Shown piece after piece: positions 33,371 through 42,083 of a stretch of 64,000 nt of DNA. The notes beneath the pieces were generated by a model that saw only the letters and a program-made list of their open reading frames with translations, made no database searches and had not been told where the DNA came from. The position numbers and the translations under genes were made by a program. The stretch comes from CAILHX01 sp964511385 (GTDB taxonomy: Bacteria; Pseudomonadota; Gammaproteobacteria; Burkholderiales; Methylophilaceae): positions 153,991 to 217,990 of the forward strand of contig CAZEFE010000007.1 in assembly GCA_964511385.1 (NCBI GenBank). Reading direction: 5' to 3'. The first letter of the stretch is position 1. The number at the start of each line of letters is the position of its first letter.

Positions 33371-33459
33371 ATTAGGTGAACGCCGTTGGTACTGGAAGAA
33401 ACCAGCTGTCCGAGCCTAGGGGGTAACCAATGACGGTTAAACCTCGCAGCGTTCCTCGG
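33371..33459 (-). promoter_or_regulatory. SAH riboswitch in front of ahcY
   Basis: The minus strand shows the conserved SAH aptamer. It opens CCGAGGAACGCTGCGA (from 33459), with CCGAG pairing to CTCGG at 33414-33410 (inside AGGCTCGG). It ends AACGGCGTTCACC, whose GCGTTC pairs back to GAACGC as the pseudoknot. Sequence and position before ahcY match the known class, which turns expression on when SAH is high. The 3' edge of the aptamer (33379-33370) is also complementary to 33336-33327, giving a possible alternative hairpin as expression platform. Confidence 0.9.
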
Positions 33460-33469
33460 TAGGGGTGCG

Positions 33470-33499
33470 ATTATAAACGAGATTTCCAGTTTTCCACAA
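33470..33499 (-). promoter_or_regulatory. Promoter of the ahcY-metF riboswitch transcript
   Basis: On the minus strand TTGTGG (33499-33494), 18 nt, then TATAAT (33475-33470). The start point would be near 33463, so the RNA begins just before the riboswitch aptamer. It sits in the gap between the HD-GYP gene and the aptamer. Confidence 0.7.
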
Positions 33500-33512
33500 T
33501 TGCGTCGAGCGA

Positions 33513-34712
33513 TCAGGCGTGGGCCGGCAGACCGCTCCACAGGGTGGTCAGGTCGTCGAATTTCCAGTGGGACGGGTCTTCGTTGGCCACAATCCGGTCC
33601 GGATTGTGCGTGGCTGCCAGGTTGATGATGCCCGGCGTGATGCGTTCATGGGTCAGGACGGAGTAGAACACTTTGACGATAGGTGCCAGCAGCGATTCCG
33701 ACTGGTCGATAACGACGCCGATCCGGCCGGAATGCAGTCTGACCAGCGAGCCGACCGGGAAAATGCCGATACTTTTCACAAAAGCCTGGAAGATATGTTC
33801 GTCGAAGTGGCTTTTGCTCCATTCCGCCATCCGGTGCAACGCATCGGCTGGCCCCCAGCCGGACTTGTATGGGCGATCCGAGGTGACCGCGTCATACACA
33901 TCGCAGACGGCGCCCATGCGGGCGTAGAGGCTGATTTTTTCGCCGGGCAGTTGGTCGGGGTAGCCGCGACCGTCCATTTTTTCGTGATGGTGCCGGCACA
34001 CTTCCATCACGATGTCGCTGACACCGCTGGCTTCCTGCAGCATCCTGAAACCTTCCGCCGGGTGGCGCTTGATGATGGCGAATTCCTCATCGGTCAGTTT
34101 GTCGGGCTTGTCCAGGATTTCGACCGGAATCGCCATTTTGCCTACATCGTGCAGCAGCCCGGCCATTCCTGCCTGGCGCACGGTTTCTTCATCCAGCCCA
34201 AGGTGTTTGGCCAGCGATACCATCAGCGCGCAGACGGCGACTGAATGCATGTAGGTGTAGTCGTCCTTGGTCTTGAGGCGTGCCAGGCTGATGAGGGCGC
34301 CGGGGTTGCGCATGACGGAGCTGGAGATTTCCTCCACCAGCGGCAGCGCGTCATGGGTATCCAGCGCCTTGCCCATGCGCACTTCGTGCAGCATCGAAGT
34401 CACCGCAGCCTTGGCTTTGGCGCAGATCCTGGAGGCCTGCTCCATTTCCTGTTCGATGCTGACCGGGTCTTTGCTGGGCGCTGCCATGGACGGTATCGGG
34501 GAAGTCTGGCATGCAACTGAATCGCCAACGTCCAAGCCCTTGGCGGCGTCAATGACAACTTCCTTGATGCCGCTGTCGATGATCAGCTGGATGGTGTGCT
34601 GATCATCGATGTTGAACCTGGTCCGCCAGAACGGGTGTTCCAGCCACGGGCTGCAAAGCTCGTGGAGATGCATGCCTACGCGCAAATCATGGGCTGAAAT
34701 GCGTTTCAGCAT
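33513..34712 (-). CDS. HD-GYP domain protein (probable cyclic-di-GMP phosphodiesterase)
   Basis: A 399-aa protein from the ATG at 34712. An N-terminal DUF3391-like region (about 1-125) precedes an HD-GYP domain (about 130-320) with all metal ligands: HSVAVC, GLLHDVGKMAIP, the HHHEKMDGRGYP signature and DVYDAVTSDRPYKSG. No membrane helix or receiver domain is present. It is expected to hydrolyse cyclic di-GMP in the cytosol. It lies 19 nt after metK and upstream of the ahcY promoter, an unusual place for a signalling enzyme. Confidence 0.9.
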   Translation of the reverse strand: MLKRISAHDLRVGMHLHELCSPWLEHPFWRTRFNIDDQHTIQLIIDSGIKEVVIDAAKGLDVGDSVACQTSPIPSMAAPSKDPVSIEQEMEQASRICAKAKAAVTSMLHEVRMGKALDTHDALPLVEEISSSVMRNPGALISLARLKTKDDYTYMHSVAVCALMVSLAKHLGLDEETVRQAGMAGLLHDVGKMAIPVEILDKPDKLTDEEFAIIKRHPAEGFRMLQEASGVSDIVMEVCRHHHEKMDGRGYPDQLPGEKISLYARMGAVCDVYDAVTSDRPYKSGWGPADALHRMAEWSKSHFDEHIFQAFVKSIGIFPVGSLVRLHSGRIGVVIDQSESLLAPIVKVFYSVLTHERITPGIINLAATHNPDRIVANEDPSHWKFDDLTTLWSGLPAHA

Positions 34713-34731
34713 GGCATACCAGGTTTTCCCG

Positions 34732-35895
34732 TTAGATGCCGGCCGCCGCTTTGAGTGCGGCTGCCTTGTCCGTGGCTTCCCAGCTGAACTCCGGCTCGTC
34801 GCGGCCGAAGTGGCCGTAGGCTGCCGTTTTCTGGTAAATCGGGCGCAACAGGTCGAGCATCTGCACAATGCCCTTGGGGCGCAGGTCGAAATTGGCCAGC
34901 ACCAGTTCGGTCAGCTTTTCGTTGCTGATCTTGCCCGTGCCAAAAGTATCCACCATCACACTGGTGGGCTTGGCGACGCCGATGGCGTAGCTGACCTGCA
35001 CCAGGCAACGGCTTGCCAGCCCCGCGGCAACAATGTTCTTGGCAACGTAACGGCCGGCGTAGGCGGCGGAGCGGTCAACCTTGGAGGGGTCCTTGCCGGA
35101 GAACGCGCCGCCGCCGTGGGGGGCTGCGCCGCCATAGGTGTCGACAATGATCTTGCGCCCGGTCAGGCCGCAATCACCTTGCGGGCCGCCAACAACGAAG
35201 CGGCCGGTGGGGTTCACCAGGTAGTTGATCTCGCCCTTGATCAGTTCCTTGGGCAGCACCGGCTTGATGATGTCTTCAATCACCGCTTCGCGGATGGCTT
35301 CCAGCGAAATGTCCGGAGAGTGCTGGGTGGACAGCACCACGGTGTCGATAGACTGTGGCTTGCCGTCCACATAGCGGATGGTTACTTGCGATTTGGCGTC
35401 CGGACGCAACCAGGGCAGGCGGCCGTCCTTGCGCAGTTGCGACTGGCGTTCCACCAGGCGGTGCGACAGGTAGATCGGCAGCGGCATCAGGCTGGGGGTT
35501 TCGTCGCAAGCGTAGCCGAACATCAGGCCCTGGTCGCCGGCGCCCTGATTGAGGTAGTCGTCGGAAGCGCGATCCACGCCCTGCGCAATGTCGAGGGATT
35601 GTTTGTCATAGGCCACGAGCACCGCGCAACCTTTATAGTCGATGCCGTATTCGGTGTTGTCGTAGCCAATTCTTTTGATCGTGTCGCGCGCAACCTGGAT
35701 GTAATCGACGTTGGCGCTGGTGGTGATTTCACCGGCCAGGACCACCAGGCCGGTATTGGTCAGGGTTTCTGCTGCAACACGGGCATATTTGTCCTGCGCC
35801 AGGATGGCGTCGAGGATGGCATCGGAGATCTGGTCGGAAACCTTGTCGGGATGGCCTTCGGATACGGATTCGGAAGTAAACAGGTAGTCGCTCAT
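34732..35895 (-). CDS. metK: S-adenosylmethionine synthetase
   Basis: A 387-aa protein from the ATG at 35895 (MSDYLFTSESVSEGHPDKVS), the normal family start. It contains the ATP/methionine motifs GEITTSANVDY, the hexapeptide GAGDQG (in LNQGAGDQGLMFGYA) and GGGAFSGKDPSKVDRS. It makes SAM from ATP and methionine. It is the first gene of metK-HD-GYP, upstream of ahcY-metF, completing a SAM-cycle neighbourhood. It is divergent from dapF with a 115-nt gap. Confidence 0.97.
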   Translation of the reverse strand: MSDYLFTSESVSEGHPDKVSDQISDAILDAILAQDKYARVAAETLTNTGLVVLAGEITTSANVDYIQVARDTIKRIGYDNTEYGIDYKGCAVLVAYDKQSLDIAQGVDRASDDYLNQGAGDQGLMFGYACDETPSLMPLPIYLSHRLVERQSQLRKDGRLPWLRPDAKSQVTIRYVDGKPQSIDTVVLSTQHSPDISLEAIREAVIEDIIKPVLPKELIKGEINYLVNPTGRFVVGGPQGDCGLTGRKIIVDTYGGAAPHGGGAFSGKDPSKVDRSAAYAGRYVAKNIVAAGLASRCLVQVSYAIGVAKPTSVMVDTFGTGKISNEKLTELVLANFDLRPKGIVQMLDLLRPIYQKTAAYGHFGRDEPEFSWEATDKAAALKAAAGI

Positions 35896-35975
35896 AATGG
35901 GTTTGTCAACGCGGATGGTCAAAATTAAAAGCGCTCAGCATAGCAAAAACCGGTGGTAGGTGCGAGCATGCGCTC

Positions 35976-36004
35976 TTAGCACAAGGTTCAAATGGATTTA
36001 CAAT
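35976..36004 (+). promoter_or_regulatory. Putative dapF promoter with no leader
   Basis: TTAGCA (35976-35981), 17 nt, TACAAT (35999-36004), then only 6 nt to the dapF ATG at 36011. If used, the transcript would start at or next to the start codon. No Shine-Dalgarno sequence is present in the gap. Confidence 0.5.
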
Positions 36005-36010
36005 GGCGCG

Positions 36011-36841
36011 ATGAAACTGAAATTTACCAAAATGCAGGGGCTGGGCAATGACTTTGTGGTGCTGGATGGCGTCAGCCAGCCGATTGCGCTGACTGCGGTA
36101 CAAATCCGCCAGATCGCCGACCGCCATTTCGGTGTTGGTTGTGACCAGTTGCTGCTGGTGGAACCCGCCACCGTGCCGGATGCGGATTTCCGCTACCGTA
36201 TTTTTAATGCCGATGGGGGTGAGGTGGAACAATGCGGCAATGGCGCGCGCTGTTTTGTCCGTTTTGTCCATGATGCCGGACTGACGGAAAAGCCCGAAAT
36301 CCGCGTGCAAACCGCGGGCGGCATGATTGCGCCTCGGCTGGAAAATAACGGGCTGGTCACGGTCAACATGGGCGCACCGAAATTTGAACCCCAAAAAATA
36401 CCGTTTGATGCCGACGTGCAAGCCGACACTTATCCGCTAGATGTGGCTGGCCAGGTGGTGGAAGTTGGCGTGCTGTCCATGGGCAACCCACACGCGGTGC
36501 AGCTGGTGGCGGATGTTGATGCTGCGCCGGTGGGCGAGCAGGGGCGCGTCATCGAATCGCACAGCCGGTTTCCGCAGCGCGTGAATGCCGGGTTCATGCA
36601 GGTGCTGGATGCGCATCACGTCAAATTGCGGGTCTATGAGCGTGGTGCCGGCGAAACCCTGGCGTGCGGCACCGGCGCCTGTGCGGCGGCGGTGCATGGC
36701 ATGCGCCTGGGGCTGCTGCAGACGCCGGTGAATGTCGCCATGCGCGGCGGCGAGTTGCAGATACACTGGGAGGGTCCCGGCCAGCCTGTGAGCATGACCG
36801 GGCCTGCCGTGGTGGTATTTGAAGGTGAAATAAACATTTAA
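36011..36841 (+). CDS. dapF: Diaminopimelate epimerase
   Basis: A 276-aa protein from the ATG at 36011 (MKLKFTKMQGLGNDFVVLDG). It contains the two catalytic cysteines in EQCGNGARCFVRF and ETLACGTGACAAAV. It epimerises LL- to meso-diaminopimelate for lysine and peptidoglycan synthesis. It is the first gene of dapF-DUF484-xerC, a conserved proteobacterial unit. The start has no ribosome-binding site and may be read from a leaderless transcript. Confidence 0.97.
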   Translation: MKLKFTKMQGLGNDFVVLDGVSQPIALTAVQIRQIADRHFGVGCDQLLLVEPATVPDADFRYRIFNADGGEVEQCGNGARCFVRFVHDAGLTEKPEIRVQTAGGMIAPRLENNGLVTVNMGAPKFEPQKIPFDADVQADTYPLDVAGQVVEVGVLSMGNPHAVQLVADVDAAPVGEQGRVIESHSRFPQRVNAGFMQVLDAHHVKLRVYERGAGETLACGTGACAAAVHGMRLGLLQTPVNVAMRGGELQIHWEGPGQPVSMTGPAVVVFEGEINI

Positions 36842-36845
36842 GGAT

Positions 36846-37526
36846 ATGGACATGGGATTAGATGATTTGCAGGTGGCGCAGTTTCTACGCGCAGACCCGC
36901 TGTTTTTTGAACGTAACATCCGTTTACTGGATGAAATTGTGCTGCCGGGCCAGCATGGCGCCGCTGCGGTTTCCCTGGTGGAACGCCAGCAGATCGCATT
37001 GCGGGAAAAAATGCGCGCGCTGGAAGCCAAACTGGCGGAACTGGTGCAGTTCGGCGAGGAAAATGACGTCATCAGCGAACGCGTGCACCGCCTGTCGGTT
37101 GCGCTACTGAAGGCGGCCGACTTCGATGAGCTGGTTGCCGCAGTGGCCGGCAACTTGCTGGAAGACTTCCAGGTGCCGCATGTTGCCTTGAGGTTGTGGG
37201 GCCAGCCGGTTGCGGCGGCGGATGCGGCCAAGGCGGAGTTCGCTCCGGTCGAGCCCGAGTTGCGCAGTTGGGCGGAAGGGTTGTTGATCCCTTACTGCGG
37301 GCATAGGCCCGGGCTGGATGTAGGGAGCTGGTTCGGCGAAACCAACTCGCCGCTTAAGTCGTTTGCGCTGATTTCCTTGCGCGCCGGCAGCGGTGCCGGG
37401 GAAGCCATTGGCCTGCTGGCGATAGCGAGCGAGGACGAACGGCGTTTCTATCCGGAAATGGGCACGTTGTACCTCAAGCGTATTGGCGAACTGGTGAGTG
37501 CCGCGTTAAGCCGCCATGTCGGCTGA
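36846..37526 (+). CDS. DUF484 family protein
   Basis: A 226-aa soluble protein of the DUF484 family. It starts with VAQFLRADPLFFERNIRLL, has a short coiled-coil-like helix (SLVERQQIALREKMRALEAK) and then a GAF-like region (about 80-222). The family is fixed between dapF and xerC in proteobacteria; its role is unknown. It begins 4 nt after the dapF stop and overlaps xerC by 11 nt. Confidence 0.92.
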   Translation: MDMGLDDLQVAQFLRADPLFFERNIRLLDEIVLPGQHGAAAVSLVERQQIALREKMRALEAKLAELVQFGEENDVISERVHRLSVALLKAADFDELVAAVAGNLLEDFQVPHVALRLWGQPVAAADAAKAEFAPVEPELRSWAEGLLIPYCGHRPGLDVGSWFGETNSPLKSFALISLRAGSGAGEAIGLLAIASEDERRFYPEMGTLYLKRIGELVSAALSRHVG

Positions 37527-38415
37527 TGCCCCGGCATCGTCCCCGGAGTTGGAGGCGTATCTCGCCTACCTGGCACACGAAAAGGGCTTAAGCCCGCTCA
37601 CCTGCGAAAATTACCAGCGCGATATCCAGGTGCTGGTACAACTGGCGGGCTCGATCTCCTTGCGCAGCGTGTTGCCGGCGCACATCCGGCGCTTTGTCGC
37701 CACCCTGCACGGCAAGGGGCTTTCCGGAAAAAGCATCGCGCGCCGGCTGTCTGCGTGGCGCGGGTTTTACCAGTTTCTGGTGCACCGCTACGGCTTCGAA
37801 AACAATCCCTGCATCGGCATGCGCGCGCCCAAGTCGCCGAAATCCCTGCCGCAGGCGTTGTCTCCCGAACAGGCCGGACGGCTGGTGGAGATTGAGGATG
37901 ACGCCACCCTGGCAGTGCGCGACCGGGCAATGTTCGAGTTGTTTTATTCTTCCGGCCTGCGCCTTGCCGAACTGGTGGGGCTGGACGTGAATGGGCTGGA
38001 TTTGTCCGATGCCACGGTGACGGTCACTGGCAAGGGCTCGAAAACCCGCATTGTGCCGGTGGGCAGCAAGGCGCTCGAGGCGATACGCAACTGGCTGGGG
38101 CGCCGGCCGGTCATTGCGGCAGAAGGGGAAACGGCATTGTTTCTCAATCAGCGCGGGCAACGTCTCAGTCCCAGGGCAGTGCAATACCGCATCAAGTATT
38201 GGGCGCTGAAGCAAGGTGTGGCGAGCGATGTCCATCCGCATACCTTAAGGCACAGCTTTGCCACCCATGTGCTGCAATCCTCCGGCGACCTGCGTGCGGT
38301 GCAGGAAATGCTGGGGCACGCCAATATTTCCACCACGCAGGTGTATACCCATCTGGATTTCCAGCATCTGGCAAAGATTTACGACCAGGCGCATCCTCGG
38401 GCGAAGAAAAAATAA
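37516..38415 (+). CDS. xerC: Tyrosine recombinase XerC
   Basis: A 299-aa protein. An N-terminal SAM-like core-binding domain (about 8-90) precedes the catalytic domain with Arg in YSSGLRLAELVGL, HTLRHSFATH (His and second Arg), LGHANIST and the nucleophile Tyr in TQVYTHLDF. Together with XerD it resolves chromosome dimers at dif. Its order after dapF-DUF484 is the standard housekeeping arrangement, which distinguishes it from phage or integron integrases. Confidence 0.96.
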   Translation: MSADAPASSPELEAYLAYLAHEKGLSPLTCENYQRDIQVLVQLAGSISLRSVLPAHIRRFVATLHGKGLSGKSIARRLSAWRGFYQFLVHRYGFENNPCIGMRAPKSPKSLPQALSPEQAGRLVEIEDDATLAVRDRAMFELFYSSGLRLAELVGLDVNGLDLSDATVTVTGKGSKTRIVPVGSKALEAIRNWLGRRPVIAAEGETALFLNQRGQRLSPRAVQYRIKYWALKQGVASDVHPHTLRHSFATHVLQSSGDLRAVQEMLGHANISTTQVYTHLDFQHLAKIYDQAHPRAKKK

Positions 38416-38455
38416 CCGTCAGGTGGTGCACGTTCCACGCCACGTCCAAACCGGT

Positions 38456-38461
38456 TAGAAT
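38456..38461 (+). promoter_or_regulatory. Putative -10 element directly before gmk
   Basis: TAGAAT lies 6 nt before the gmk ATG, with TTCCAC 17 nt further upstream as a poor -35. The spacing would give an almost leaderless gmk mRNA, as suggested for metX and dapF. Confidence 0.35.
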
Positions 38462-38467
38462 CGGGTC

Positions 38468-39088
38468 ATGAAAACATCCGGCAATCTGTTTATCGTTACG
38501 GCGCCCTCCGGGGCTGGCAAGACTACCTTGGTCAGGGCGCTTCTGGCGTCGGACCCGCACGTCAAGCTTTCCATTTCCTACACCACGCGCGCACCGCGTC
38601 CGGGCGAAACCAACGGGGTGGATTACCATTTCGTGAGTGAATCCGAGTTCAATGAGCTGCTGGGTAAAGGCGATTTCCTCGAAAGTGCGCAGGTACATGG
38701 CGGCTGGTACGGCACCTCGCAGCAATGGGTGGAGCAGATGCTGCTGGAAGGCCATGACCTGTTGCTGGAGATCGACTGGCAGGGCGCGGAACAAGTGCGG
38801 AAATTATTCCCCAGTGCGGTGACCATTTTTATCCTGCCGCCGTCAGAGGAGGCGTTGCGCGAACGGCTGCACAAGCGCGGCCAGGACGCCCCGGATGTCA
38901 TCGCCCGCCGGCTTGCCAATGCCCACGAGGAGATTGGCCATGTCAGCGAATTTGACTATGTTATAATCAACGACCGGTTTGAAGACGCGCTGATCGATTT
39001 GCAAGCGATCTTCAGAACGCAGCGATTGGTGGCTGAAAAACAGCTGCAGCGCCATGCTGACGTGATCAACCGGTTTTCTGTTGAATAA
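38468..39088 (+). CDS. gmk: Guanylate kinase
   Basis: A 206-aa P-loop kinase with Walker A APSGAGKTTLV, the GMP-binding SYTTRAPRPGETNGVDYHFV, and EIDWQGAEQVR, ILPPSEEALRERL and the lid RRLANAHEEI. It converts GMP to GDP. It heads the gmk-rpoZ-spoT-ridA-recG group. There is no Shine-Dalgarno sequence before the start. Confidence 0.97.
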   Translation: MKTSGNLFIVTAPSGAGKTTLVRALLASDPHVKLSISYTTRAPRPGETNGVDYHFVSESEFNELLGKGDFLESAQVHGGWYGTSQQWVEQMLLEGHDLLLEIDWQGAEQVRKLFPSAVTIFILPPSEEALRERLHKRGQDAPDVIARRLANAHEEIGHVSEFDYVIINDRFEDALIDLQAIFRTQRLVAEKQLQRHADVINRFSVE

Positions 39089-39130
39089 TTCCTGTGCGTA
39101 ATAATTGCGTAGAAACGAAGAGGTGTACTG

Positions 39131-39340
39131 ATGGCACGCATTACTGTTGACGATTGTCTCGAAAAGATCCCCAACCGCTTTCATTTGACCCTGGCCGCTG
39201 CTTATCGCGCCCGCCAGTTGGCCAACGGTTCCGAGCCTCTGGTGACGCATGTGCAAAAAGACAAGCCGACGGTTATTGCCCTGCGCGAGATCGCTGCCGG
39301 CAAGGTCGGCCTGGAGATCCTGAACCGGGGTCAGGCTTGA
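39131..39340 (+). CDS. rpoZ: RNA polymerase omega subunit
   Basis: A 69-aa protein with the conserved MARITVDDCLEKIPNRFHLT start and AAYRARQLANG helix. Omega stabilises beta' in core polymerase and contributes to ppGpp site 1. It lies between gmk and spoT as in most proteobacteria. An AAGAGG ribosome-binding site precedes the ATG. Confidence 0.97.
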   Translation: MARITVDDCLEKIPNRFHLTLAAAYRARQLANGSEPLVTHVQKDKPTVIALREIAAGKVGLEILNRGQA

Positions 39341-39470
39341 TGATTGCGGCGCCTCGCCGCTTATCAGATGAACCACCATATCCCATTATCATTTCACTCA
39401 CTGCTGTCCCCACCCGGGGTGGCGAGGGAAATGCCATCCCGCTCCACGAGTTTTGCATTAACGACTCCCC

Positions 39471-41690
39471 ATGGCGCGCGGTAATGCTCAGCTAAAGAAC
39501 TCTTCGCCCAGACCGCGGCCAGAAGCGAATCACCCCTTGCTGCCCGCGGACAGTGCGGATTCGCTGCTGACGCACCTGCTCAGCAGCTATCTCAAGCCAG
39601 ACGACATTGGGCAAGTGATGGCGGCGTATCGCTACAGCGCAGCGGCGCATGAAGGCCAGATGCGCAAGAGCGGCGAGCCGTACATCTCCCATCCGGTGAC
39701 GGTGGCCTGCATCCTCGCGGAATTGCATCTGGATGCGCAGGCGCTGATGGCGGCGCTGCTGCACGATGTGATTGAAGATACCGGCGCCACCCATGCACAC
39801 CTTACCGAGCAGTTCGGCAAGACCGTGGCTGAGCTGGTGGATGGCGTCTCCAAACTGGACAAAATCGAATTCCAGAATGCCACCCACGCGCAGGCGGAAA
39901 ATTTCCGCAAGATGTTGCTGGCCATGTCGCAGGATGTGCGCGTCATCCTGATCAAGCTTGCCGATCGCCTGCACAACATGCGGACCATGGATGTGATGGC
40001 GCCGGAAAAGCGCAGCCGTATTGCGCGCGAAACCCTGGAAATTTATGCGCCGATCGCCAACCGGCTGGGCTTGAACCGCATATACCAGGAGCTGGAAGAC
40101 CTGAGCTTCCAATACCTCTACCCGATGCGTTACCGGGTGTTGTCGCGCTCGGTCAAGGCAGCGCGCGGCAACCGCAAGGAAGTGGTGGGCAAGATACTGG
40201 ACGAGATGCGCCAGCATCTGGCGGAGGCGAAGATTGATGCAGAAGTCAAAGGCCGAGAAAAGCATCTGTACAGCATCTACCGCAAGATGCTGGAGAAAGT
40301 CGGCACTTTTTCCCAGGTGTTCGATATTTACGGTTTCCGCGTCATTGTGCAGGATACGCCCACCTGCTATCTGGCGCTGGGTGCGCTGCACGCGCTGTAC
40401 AAGCCGATCCCCGGCAAGTTCAAGGATTACATCGCGATTCCCAAGGCTAACGGCTACCAGTCGCTGCACAGCACGCTGTTCGGTCCGTTCGGTACGCCGA
40501 TCGAAGTGCAGATACGCAGCCGCGACATGCACAACATTGCCGAGGCCGGTGTGGCGGCGCACTGGCTGTACAAGACCAGCGACGCTGATCTTTCCATGCT
40601 GCAGCAGCAAACCCACCAGTGGCTGCAGCGCTTGCTGGAAATCCAGTCCGAAAGCAGCGATTCGGTGGAGTTCCTGGAGCACTTCAAGGTGGACCTGTTC
40701 CCCGATGAAGTTTACGTGTTCACGCCCAAGGGCAAGATATTGTCACTGCCCAAGGGCGCCACGGCAGTGGATTTTGCCTACGCGGTGCATACCGACATCG
40801 GCAACCGCTGTGTGGCGGTCAAGATCAACCACGAACTGGCGCCGCTACGCAGCGAGTTGCACAACGGCGACCATGTGGAAATCATCACCGCAGCGCACGC
40901 CAAGCCTAACCCGATGTGGCTGAACTATGTGGCAACCGGCAAGGCGCGCTCGCACATCCGCCATTTCCTCAAGGCCATGCAGTCGGAAGAGTCGGCGCAT
41001 CTGGGCGAGCGCTTGCTGAACCAGGCGCTGCGTGCGCTGCATGCGGATGCAGCCAGCATCGATGAATCGCGCTGGGAGAAACTGTTCCGCGATTACGGGG
41101 TGAAGAGCAAGCAAGAGGTCCTTACTGATATTGGCCTGGGCAAACGGCTCAACCTGATGGTGGCGCGGCAGTTGCTGGCGCTGTCGGAGCCGCATGCCGA
41201 AAAATCGGCGCGGCCGCTGGGCAACATCACCATCCGCGGTACCGAAGGCATGGCGGTGCAGTTCGCCAAGTGCTGCCGGCCGATTCCGGGCGACCCGATC
41301 CTGGGCTTTATCAACAAGGGCAAGGGGCTGGTGATCCATACCCATGATTGCCCGGCAATCGCCAAGTTCCGCCATGACCCGGACAAATGGCTGGATGTGG
41401 AGTGGGACCCCGAGATCCGGCGGCTGTTCAAGGTCGGCCTCAAGCTCACCGTGGCCAATCAGCGCGGGGTGCTGGCCAAAGTGGCCGCGGTCATTTCGGA
41501 GGCGGGTTCCAATATTGACAATATTGGCATGGACGAAGGCGACGACAGCGCCTATACCAGCATGCACTTCACCGTACAGGTGGAAGATCGCGTGCATCTG
41601 GCCAAGCTGATGCGCAGCCTGCGCAAAATCAACGAAGTGGTGCGCCTGAACCGTATCAAGGGCAGCAATCATGAATCACATAAACAATAA
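39471..41690 (+). CDS. spoT: Bifunctional (p)ppGpp synthetase/hydrolase
   Basis: A 739-aa protein. An HD hydrolase domain contains the intact metal motif LLHDVIEDT, so hydrolase activity is expected. A synthetase domain (about 240-360) has DIYGFRVIV and the KFKD form of the RxKD motif (PGKFKDYIAIPKANGYQSLH), typical of bifunctional enzymes. TGS (VYVFTPKGKILSLPKGATAV), helical, zinc-finger-like (FAKCCRPIPGD) and ACT domains follow. It controls the stringent response. It is 130 nt downstream of rpoZ. Confidence 0.96.
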   Translation: MARGNAQLKNSSPRPRPEANHPLLPADSADSLLTHLLSSYLKPDDIGQVMAAYRYSAAAHEGQMRKSGEPYISHPVTVACILAELHLDAQALMAALLHDVIEDTGATHAHLTEQFGKTVAELVDGVSKLDKIEFQNATHAQAENFRKMLLAMSQDVRVILIKLADRLHNMRTMDVMAPEKRSRIARETLEIYAPIANRLGLNRIYQELEDLSFQYLYPMRYRVLSRSVKAARGNRKEVVGKILDEMRQHLAEAKIDAEVKGREKHLYSIYRKMLEKVGTFSQVFDIYGFRVIVQDTPTCYLALGALHALYKPIPGKFKDYIAIPKANGYQSLHSTLFGPFGTPIEVQIRSRDMHNIAEAGVAAHWLYKTSDADLSMLQQQTHQWLQRLLEIQSESSDSVEFLEHFKVDLFPDEVYVFTPKGKILSLPKGATAVDFAYAVHTDIGNRCVAVKINHELAPLRSELHNGDHVEIITAAHAKPNPMWLNYVATGKARSHIRHFLKAMQSEESAHLGERLLNQALRALHADAASIDESRWEKLFRDYGVKSKQEVLTDIGLGKRLNLMVARQLLALSEPHAEKSARPLGNITIRGTEGMAVQFAKCCRPIPGDPILGFINKGKGLVIHTHDCPAIAKFRHDPDKWLDVEWDPEIRRLFKVGLKLTVANQRGVLAKVAAVISEAGSNIDNIGMDEGDDSAYTSMHFTVQVEDRVHLAKLMRSLRKINEVVRLNRIKGSNHESHKQ

Positions 41691-41702
41691 AAGGACCTCA
41701 GC

Positions 41703-42083
41703 ATGAACAAACACATCATCAGCACCGACCAGGCACCGCAGGCCATCGGCACCTATTCCCAGGCCGTGCGCGTGGGCGATACCGTGTACCTGTCCGGCCA
41801 GATCGGCCTCGACCCCCACACCATGCAACTGGTGGAAGGCATCGACGCCCAGGTGCATCGCGTGTTCAAGAACCTCAAGGCCGTTGCCGAAGCCTCCGGC
41901 GGTTCGCTAGCTGACGTGGTCAAGCTCAACGTGTTCCTCACCGATCTCGGCAACTTTGCGCTGGTGAACACCATCATGGCCGAATACTTCAGCCAGCCTT
42001 ATCCGGCGCGTGCCGCCGTGGGCGTGGCCTCGTTGCCACGGGGTGCGCTGGTGGAAGCCGATGGCGTATTGGTAGTGGGCTGA
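41703..42083 (+). CDS. ridA: RidA family enamine/imine deaminase
   Basis: A 126-aa protein of YjgF/RidA type. It contains the family motifs QAPQAIGTYSQAVRVGDTVYLSGQIGLDP and YPARAAVGVASLPRGALVEAD, the latter with the substrate-binding Arg. It hydrolyses reactive 2-aminoacrylate made by PLP enzymes. It starts 12 nt after spoT and its stop lies at the beginning of the recG coding region, so recG is translated by overlap. Confidence 0.95.
   Translation: MNKHIISTDQAPQAIGTYSQAVRVGDTVYLSGQIGLDPHTMQLVEGIDAQVHRVFKNLKAVAEASGGSLADVVKLNVFLTDLGNFALVNTIMAEYFSQPYPARAAVGVASLPRGALVEADGVLVVG

Noticed and set aside
37516..38415. Tyrosine recombinase as a sign of an integrated element
   Set aside because: It has XerC features and sits in the conserved dapF-DUF484-xerC order; no att-like repeats or cargo genes are nearby.
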